10,326 bases of DNA from an uncultured Clostridia bacterium (GTDB lineage Bacteria; Bacillota; Clostridia; Oscillospirales; CAG-272): NCBI GenBank assembly GCA_947624945.1, contig CANQMJ010000085.1, positions 1 through 10,326 of the forward strand. Reading direction: 5' to 3'. Below are positions 6,686 to 10,326 of this stretch, in pieces. The notes below the pieces were generated by a model. It was not told the DNA's origin. It was given only the letters and a program-made list of their open reading frames with translations, and searched no databases. Each line of letters starts with the position of its first letter. Within the stretch, counting starts at the first letter, position 1. The position numbers and the translations under genes were made by a program.

Positions 6686-7588
6686 ATGGAAAGCGATAAA
6701 AATATAAACATCGTCGAGTCGGCGGCGGGCGCGGACGAAAACGAAAAAAACCGCGTTCTTGGCGGCGTGCTGTATCTCGTCGGCACACCGATAGGCAATA
6801 TGGCGGATCTGTCGCCGCGCGCGGTCAAGGTGCTGTCGGAGGTCGACTTCGTCGCCGCCGAGGACACAAGACACACGGGGCGGCTGCTGTCGGCTGTCGG
6901 GGTATCGAAGCCGATGGTCAGCTACTACAAGGACAACATGGCGCAGTCGGGGCGCAGGATCGTGGAGCGGCTGCAAAAGGGCGAGTCGTGCGCGCTCTGC
7001 ACGGACGCGGGAATGCCCGCGATAAGCGACCCCGGCGAGGAGCTTGTTAAGATGTGCGCGGCGGCGAGCATCAACGTGACATGCGTGCCCGGACCGTGCG
7101 CGGCGGTGACTGCGCTGTCGCTGTCGGGAGCTGACACGAGGACGTTCGTGTTTATGGGTTTTTTGCCGCCCGAGGGCAAGCCGCGGCGCGACGCTCTCTC
7201 GGAGGCTGCCGCCGAGCGCAGGACGGTGATACTGTACGAAGCGCCGCACAGGCTGAAAAAGACGCTTTCCGACCTTTTCGACGCATGCGGCGGCGAGCGC
7301 GGACTCGACGTGTGCCGCGAGCTGACGAAGCTGAACGAACAGACCGTTCGGTCGACGGTCGGGGAAGTGAAGGCGATGTACGACTCGGTCGAGCCGAGAG
7401 GCGAGTATGTGCTCGTTTTGCACGGCAGGATGGGAGGCGAGGACTGGCGTTCGCTGTCGGTGCGCGAGCATGTCGAGATGTACGAGCGGTCGGGAATGTC
7501 GCGTATGGACGCGATGAAGGCGGCGGCGCGCGACCGCGGCGTCGGCAAAGCGGAGATTTACAGGGAATTGAACGTCAGGCAGACGTGA
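6686..7588 (+). CDS. rsmI: 16S rRNA (cytidine(1402)-2'-O)-methyltransferase
   Basis: 300 residues, slightly longer than usual because of an acidic, Asn/Asp/Glu-rich extension of about 26 residues before GGVLYLVGTPIGN. The protein uses S-adenosylmethionine to 2'-O-methylate C1402 in the ribosomal P site, together with RsmH for N4. Tetrapyrrole-methylase-fold motifs are all present: VGTPIGN (32-38), AEDTRHTGRLL (58-68), TDAGMPAISDPG (106-117), VPGPCA (134-139) and GFLPPEGKPR (158-167). The small C-terminal domain (about 260-300) has the expected SGMSRMDAMKAAARDRGV helix-turn-helix-like pattern. The start has GAGGTG (6675-6680), which overlaps the stop of trmN6, five bases upstream. It is the last gene of the block and is followed by a strong terminator. 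Confidence 0.95.
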   Translation: MESDKNINIVESAAGADENEKNRVLGGVLYLVGTPIGNMADLSPRAVKVLSEVDFVAAEDTRHTGRLLSAVGVSKPMVSYYKDNMAQSGRRIVERLQKGESCALCTDAGMPAISDPGEELVKMCAAASINVTCVPGPCAAVTALSLSGADTRTFVFMGFLPPEGKPRRDALSEAAAERRTVILYEAPHRLKKTLSDLFDACGGERGLDVCRELTKLNEQTVRSTVGEVKAMYDSVEPRGEYVLVLHGRMGGEDWRSLSVREHVEMYERSGMSRMDAMKAAARDRGVGKAEIYRELNVRQT

Positions 7589-7614
7589 AGCAGACGGCGA
7601 TTTGATGTAAAGCG

Positions 7615-7654
7615 ACCGCCCGCACATCGTAAAAGCGATGTGCGGGCGGTTTTT
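7615..7654 (+). terminator. Strong rho-independent terminator of the rsmI transcript
   Basis: A perfect 15-bp stem (7615-7629 with 7636-7650) encloses a TAAAAG loop and is followed by TTTTGCGTTATT. It closes the holB-ricT-fdx-trmN6-rsmI block. Confidence 0.95.
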
Positions 7655-7669
7655 GCGTTATTCAGTTTC

Positions 7670-7720
7670 AAAAAAGTTTTACAACGTTGCGGCAAACGGG
7701 TCCGCCAAAGCATTGTAAAA
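7670..7720 (-). terminator. Terminator of the minus-strand 65-residue gene
   Basis: Read on the minus strand, TTTTACAA (7720-7713) pairs with TTGTAAAA (7684-7677), with an inner GCGG/CCGC stem, and the structure runs into a TTTTTT tract (7675-7670). It starts about 16 bases past the stop codon. It stands back-to-back with the rsmI terminator, so both converging transcripts are closed. Confidence 0.6.
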
Positions 7721-7736
7721 TTGATCCTATGAGCGA

Positions 7737-7934
7737 TCAGTCATTGTTTTTGTTGTTGCTGTCGCCGTTATAGTTGAAGAGAACGACTAATGCTGCGGCT
7801 AAAGCGATCGTAAAGAGGATGCCTATATTTTTAGAATCATCCGTCAGTGCTTGTGAAGTATATGCGTAAGCGATACATCCACCCAAAAATGTTACAATCA
7901 GGACGATCAACGCTTTCCAAATATTTTTTCTCAT
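7737..7934 (-). CDS. Small hypothetical membrane protein
   Basis: 65 residues, family not recognised. Two hydrophobic segments are visible, about 8-25 and 36-54, joined by a polar loop (SQALTDDSKN) and ending in an Asn/Asp-rich tail (NYNGDSNNKNND). A basic MRKNIWK start suggests the N-terminus is cytoplasmic. The first segment ends in LGGC (17-20), which fits a lipobox, so it could instead be a lipid-anchored protein with one further membrane segment. The gene is likely real: GAGGGG lies about five bases before the ATG, a promoter-like pair stands upstream, a hairpin with a T tract follows, and the composition differs from GC-rich noise. It is AT-richer than all other genes here and stands alone on the minus strand, consistent with an acquired or rapidly evolving gene. 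Confidence 0.65.
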   Translation of the reverse strand: MRKNIWKALIVLIVTFLGGCIAYAYTSQALTDDSKNIGILFTIALAAALVVLFNYNGDSNNKNND

Positions 7935-7968
7935 GTTTCCCCCTCGATTTGTCTGTGGATCTGAATTA

Positions 7969-7998
7969 ATATTATGGAATATAATGTACTTCTCTCAA
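7969..7998 (-). promoter_or_regulatory. Probable promoter of the 65-residue gene
   Basis: On the minus strand TTGAGA (7998-7993) is followed after 16 bases by CATAAT (7976-7971) or after 18 by TAATAT (7974-7969). The distance to the ATG at 7934 gives a leader of roughly 30 bases. The surrounding DNA is very AT-rich, so chance matches are possible. Confidence 0.45.
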
Positions 7999-8024
7999 AA
8001 TTCTACTTATAACATAATTAACAT

Positions 8025-8036
8025 CTTAAATTTAAG
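8025..8036. repeat. 12-bp perfect palindrome CTTAAATTTAAG
   Basis: CTTAAA joins TTTAAG with no spacer, 27 bases upstream of the -35 box of the small minus-strand gene. It could be a regulator site, but perfect AT palindromes of this length arise easily in AT-rich DNA. Confidence 0.5.
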
Positions 8037-8050
8037 TCTATTATCAAAAT

Positions 8051-8116
8051 CCGAATAAATAATGACGAATACGTGAACACTATGAGAATTTTGCGTGAAA
8101 TATATGTGAAATTTAG
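8051..8116. repeat. Six 11-bp phased degenerate units (GTGAA-like)
   Basis: Cut every 11 bases from 8051, the sequence gives six consecutive units, all with GA at positions 3-4. The last two (8095 and 8106) share GTGAAAT, the one at 8073 has GTGAACA, the one at 8084 GAGAATT, and the first two are weaker. Read on the minus strand this is a TTCAC-type direct repeat with 11-bp period, lying 53-118 bases upstream of the small gene's -35 box. Such phasing is typical of OmpR/PhoB-type regulator sites. Degenerate repeats in AT-rich DNA can also be chance. Confidence 0.45.
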
Positions 8117-8175
8117 TTTACCGAAACGGGGAAGTGCATGGAGTTGTTTGAAAGGAAGATGCATACAGTCCGAAA

Positions 8176-9594
8176 TCATTTTTCGGGATAGTCGGGTATT
8201 CTCTTTTTCCATCTGCCCGCCGCGTACGCGATGACGTGGAGCACCATGCCGATGAGCCACGACACGAGCAACGATATCGGTATGCAGCGATAGTCGCCCT
8301 TCGGCAGCGCGTCCGACTTGGTGAACGCTGCTATCGCGTACGCTATCGGTACGCGCATCGCGACAGTCGTTATGAGCGACAGCCACATCGGCGTCATAGT
8401 ATCGCCCGCGCCGCGCATGACGCCCGCCAGCGACTGCGTCACGCCCATCGCGACGTATCCGGCGGCAAGTATGCACATCATGCCGAAGCTCATCTCGACG
8501 AGCTCCTCGGCTCCGGGCTTAGACATATCGGTGAACATGCTCATGAGCGGGTGACCGAACAAAAGTATGAGCGCGAGGAAGAACGCGGATACGGCAACCG
8601 CCATGACGGTGCCCTGAACGGTGCCTTTTTTGAGTCTGTCGAACTTTCGTGCGCCGACGTTCTGTCCCGTGTATATCGTCATTGCCTGACCGAACGAGAA
8701 GTTCGGCATCATGGCGAAGCCGTCGACGCGCATGACGATGACGTTTGCCGCCATGACAGCGTCGCCGAAGCTGTTCGTCAGTCTCTGCACGAGCAGCATC
8801 GCGACGGAGAATATCGCCTGCGTGAGTCCCGACGGTATGCCGAGGCGCATCATCTCGACGGTGACGCGCGTCAGCTTGAAGTAAACGAGCTTAATGTCAA
8901 ATACGTCGCGCATGTGCATCATTTTTATGTAGCAGAGTATCGCCGATATAGTCTGCGATATTATCGTCGCGAGCGCGACGCCCATGACCTCGAGTTTGAG
9001 TCCGATGACGAACCACAGGTCAAGACCTATATTGAGTCCCGCGGATACGAGCAGGAACGCGAGCGCCGATATAGAGTCGCCCATTCCGCGCAGAACGCCC
9101 GAGAGGATGTTGTAGTAGAACGTGCCCGCGATGCCGAGGAAGCAGACGATGAGATAGTCGTGCGCCCAGCGGAAGATGTCGCCCTCGGGCGTGTCGAGTA
9201 TCGTCAGAAGCGGGTCGGTTATGAGCGTGCCGAGCGCCATGACGATGATCGAACCTATGGCGGTGAGTGTGATGCAGTTGCCGATAGTGGTCGAGAGCAT
9301 CTTGCGGTCGCGAGCGCCGAAATACTGCGAAACGAGCACGCCGACGCCCGTCGATATACCGATGAGCAGTGCGAGCATCAGGTTGAGTATCGGTCCCGCG
9401 ACGCCGACGGCGGAAAGCGCCTTCGTGTCGACGTAGTGGCCGACGACGATAGTATCGACGGTGTTATAAAGCTGCTGTGCGATGTTGCCTATCAGCATAG
9501 GTATCGCGAATTCGGCGATACGTACTGCAGGCGGACCGACGGACATGTCCTTCGGTGAAAAAAACGATTTAAGCGACTGCGAAAACGAGCCCAT
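8176..9594 (-). CDS. MATE-family multidrug/toxin efflux transporter
   Basis: 472 residues, the usual family length, and intact at both ends. The protein is an inner-membrane antiporter expected to export cationic drugs or metabolites in exchange for Na+ or H+. After a short cytoplasmic tail, the family pattern AEFAIPMLIGNIAQQLYNTVDTIVVGHYV (start of helix 1) appears at about 27-55, followed by AVGVAGPILNLMLALLIGISTG. Twelve hydrophobic segments arranged as two MatE halves can be followed; the second half begins near LTRVTVEMMRLGIPSGL, and FSFGQAMTIYTGQNVGA is the typical helix 8 region. The start ATG has GAGG about seven bases upstream. It is transcribed alone from a strong promoter with a ~115-base leader. 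No regulator gene adjoins it. A 6-bp stem overlaps the stop but lacks a T tract, so no terminator is clear. Substrate is unknown. Confidence 0.95.
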   Translation of the reverse strand: MGSFSQSLKSFFSPKDMSVGPPAVRIAEFAIPMLIGNIAQQLYNTVDTIVVGHYVDTKALSAVGVAGPILNLMLALLIGISTGVGVLVSQYFGARDRKMLSTTIGNCITLTAIGSIIVMALGTLITDPLLTILDTPEGDIFRWAHDYLIVCFLGIAGTFYYNILSGVLRGMGDSISALAFLLVSAGLNIGLDLWFVIGLKLEVMGVALATIISQTISAILCYIKMMHMRDVFDIKLVYFKLTRVTVEMMRLGIPSGLTQAIFSVAMLLVQRLTNSFGDAVMAANVIVMRVDGFAMMPNFSFGQAMTIYTGQNVGARKFDRLKKGTVQGTVMAVAVSAFFLALILLFGHPLMSMFTDMSKPGAEELVEMSFGMMCILAAGYVAMGVTQSLAGVMRGAGDTMTPMWLSLITTVAMRVPIAYAIAAFTKSDALPKGDYRCIPISLLVSWLIGMVLHVIAYAAGRWKKRIPDYPEK

Positions 9595-9641
9595 AGAAAA
9601 ACCTCAAAACTTCCTTCCCAAAATTATCATCGTTACAAAAT

Positions 9642-9698
9642 CGGACCGCTTTCGCGGCAAACGACGGCGCCACATAACATTACGGCAAAACCGGTCCG
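9642..9698 (-). promoter_or_regulatory. Long-range hairpin in the MATE mRNA leader
   Basis: On the minus-strand transcript CGGACCG (9698-9692) pairs with CGGTCCG (9648-9642). After one G-G mismatch, TTTTGC (9690-9685) pairs with GCGAAA (9655-9650), with one G-T wobble. The loop is about 29 bases. The distal arm is followed by ATTTTG. It could be an attenuator or ligand-responsive leader; I do not recognise a known riboswitch class. Confidence 0.45.
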
Positions 9699-9716
9699 TC
9701 ACGCGACGCTTATAAT

Positions 9717-9745
9717 ACTATATCACGTATTATTATATATGTCAA
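9717..9745 (-). promoter_or_regulatory. SigA promoter of the MATE gene
   Basis: On the minus strand TTGACA (9745-9740) is followed after 17 bases by TATAGT (9722-9717). Transcription would start near 9710, giving a leader of about 115 bases before the ATG at 9594, unusually long for this window. Confidence 0.85.
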
Positions 9746-9748
9746 ATA

Positions 9749-9769
9749 CGCAATATGACCGATATTGCG
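9749..9769. repeat. Perfect 8-bp inverted repeat next to the MATE -35 box (candidate operator)
   Basis: CGCAATAT (9749-9756) and ATATTGCG (9762-9769) flank GACCG. The dyad ends three bases upstream of the MATE -35 box, a position that suits a dimeric activator touching RNA polymerase or a repressor that overlaps polymerase contacts. Confidence 0.6.
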
Positions 9770-9858
9770 GCCCGATACGGCACATTTATTTGTAAAAGTT
9801 TCCGATAATGCGGCGGTTTATGGCGAATGTGCGGCGGCGCGACGGCGTATGCGGGAAG

Positions 9859-9885
9859 TTTACAGAAAATTAACAATTCTGTAAA
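9859..9885. repeat. 9-bp inverted repeat overlapping a Pho-box-like direct repeat
   Basis: TTTACAGAA (9859-9867) and TTCTGTAAA (9877-9885) are perfect inverted arms around nine bases. The same DNA also reads TTTACA (9859-9864), five bases, TTAACA (9870-9875): the 11-bp-period direct repeat known for PhoP/PhoB sites in Firmicutes. It abuts the -35 region of the rightward gene. Which reading is biological cannot be decided here. Confidence 0.5.
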
Positions 9886-9913
9886 GACAAAAAACCGTCT
9901 TTTATGGTATACT
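9884..9913 (+). promoter_or_regulatory. Extended -10 promoter of the rightward membrane-protein gene
   Basis: TATACT (9908-9913) is preceded by TGG, an extended -10. The -35 position holds only a poor AAGACA (9884-9889), which fits a promoter that relies on an activator bound just upstream. The leader would be about 28 bases. Confidence 0.5.
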
Positions 9914-9947
9914 TATAACAATTATCTGACGAAAGGAAACTTTTTCG

Positions 9948-10326
9948 ATGGATAACAAGGATAGCAGGGAAGAAAACAACGAAAACGAGGGCAAAGCGTC
10001 AGCCGCTCCCGACCAAACCGCCGCGCGCGGTATCTTTTCGCCGCCGCGCAGGCTTGAGTTTCTGTATCTTTTGCCGATACTCTTGTCGGTCGTCGTGACG
10101 TTCCTCGCGATGAACGGCGACAGATCGCAGGAGAATATCGGGCGCAGCAACAATATACTGCTGTGCATGATAATGATAATCGAGATGGCGGTTTTAATGT
10201 TCGTTCATCCGCGAATGCCGAAGTGGTGCGGCTGGATACTGTTTGCGGCAGCGCCTCCGTGCGCGACGCTTCTGATGGAGTACATGTCGCACGACCTGTC
10301 CGAGATGAAGACGAACATACTGTGGC
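9948..10326 (+). CDS. Multi-spanning membrane protein, N-terminal part (3' truncated)
   Basis: 126 residues are visible before the window ends. The ATG at 9948 has AAAGGA (9932-9937) ten bases upstream. Residues 1-27 are polar and charged (Asn/Glu/Lys-rich, probably cytoplasmic). Hydrophobic segments follow at about 38-54, 69-86 and 95-112. The third ends in LLMEYMSHDLSEM, and the frame runs on into what should be another helix. This layout, with a Glu after the third segment, resembles the N-terminal membrane part of lipoteichoic-acid-synthase/sulfatase-like proteins in Clostridia. The diagnostic extracytoplasmic alkaline-phosphatase-fold domain would lie beyond the window, so that identity is only a guess. 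It is transcribed away from the MATE gene and has its own promoter with a possible Pho-type site. Confidence 0.75.
   Translation, partial: MDNKDSREENNENEGKASAAPDQTAARGIFSPPRRLEFLYLLPILLSVVVTFLAMNGDRSQENIGRSNNILLCMIMIIEMAVLMFVHPRMPKWCGWILFAAAPPCATLLMEYMSHDLSEMKTNILW

Larger units (their letters stand above)
9595..9947. other. Divergent intergenic control region
   Basis: 353 bases without a gene separate the MATE transporter from the membrane protein on the other strand. It holds, from left to right, the structured MATE leader, the MATE promoter, a perfect spaced dyad, helically spaced TGCGG motifs, a Pho-box-like inverted repeat and the rightward promoter. No open frame with a ribosome binding site was seen in it. 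Confidence 0.8.

Noticed and set aside
5641..7627. Long minus-strand frames opposite the ferredoxin, trmN6 and rsmI genes (411 and 319 codons)
   Set aside because: Composition is Arg/His-rich with no family features, and the plus-strand genes carry complete conserved motifs.
7722..7739. TGATC/GATCA inverted repeat at the end of the small minus-strand gene
   Set aside because: Five-base arms only, overlapping the stop codon; better explained by chance beside the stronger terminator hairpin.
8170..8186. CCGAAA/TTTCGG hairpin as terminator of the MATE gene
   Set aside because: It overlaps the stop codon and no T tract follows on the minus strand.
8138..8191. 17-residue plus-strand peptide starting MELFERKMHTV
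   Set aside because: It has a purine-rich stretch before the ATG, but it is very short, overlaps the MATE 3' end on the opposite strand and has no convincing promoter.
8236..9558. 440-codon plus-strand frame opposite the MATE gene
   Set aside because: Charged Arg/His/Glu/Asp-rich translation with no hydrophobic core; it is the complement of a well-formed transporter gene.
1..10326. CRISPR arrays, transposases, integrases, tRNA and rRNA genes
   Set aside because: Looked for on both strands; no regular spacer-repeat pattern, mobile-element ends or RNA gene signatures were found.

Overview
The window reads as a chromosomal segment from a GC-rich member of the Clostridia (Bacillota), probably an uncultured gut-type lineage. 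The evidence is the Bacillus/Clostridium-type gene order holB - ricT - (trmN6/yabB) - rsmI, SigA-type promoters with consensus -35/-10 boxes, strong GAGG-type ribosome binding sites, a Gram-positive style lipoprotein, and protein families typical of plant-fibre-degrading Clostridia. Codon use is GC-rich (gcg, gac, tcg) but with a striking taste for ATA isoleucine. The species cannot be named from the sequence alone.

Layout. (1) 2-1897: the C-terminal ~630 residues of a GH106-like (alpha-L-rhamnosidase type) glycoside hydrolase, cut by the window edge. (2) 1996-2979: a lipoprotein with a Cthe_2159-type beta-helical carbohydrate-binding domain, closed by a clear terminator. Both suggest pectin/acidic-polysaccharide handling. 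(3) 3039-7654: a housekeeping block that begins at a perfect TTGACA-17-TATAAT promoter and ends at a 15-bp-stem terminator: holB (DNA polymerase III delta prime), ricT (PSP1/YaaT family) with a long RG/Q-rich disordered N-terminus, a 58-residue 2[4Fe-4S] ferredoxin with its own promoter, a TrmN6-like tRNA adenine methyltransferase, and rsmI (16S rRNA C1402 2'-O-methyltransferase). (4) 7670-8175: an AT-richer islet with one orphan 65-residue membrane protein on the minus strand, a 12-bp palindrome and a run of six 11-bp phased units. (5) 8176-9594 (minus): a complete MATE-family transporter. (6) 9595-9947: a divergent control region rich in dyads. (7) 9948-10326: the N-terminus of a multi-spanning membrane protein, cut by the window end; it might be an LTA-synthase-like protein, but the diagnostic domain lies outside.

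The coding content is mostly ordinary. No CRISPR array, transposase, integrase, tRNA or rRNA was seen, and I do not see a wholly new multi-gene system. The least explained signals are regulatory: the 11-bp phased array at 8051-8116, the perfect dyad three bases upstream of the MATE -35 box, a Pho-box-like/inverted repeat at 9859-9885, and the structured MATE leader. On the protein side, the RG-rich extension of RicT and the placement of a ferredoxin gene directly after this iron-sulfur-associated protein are the most interesting.
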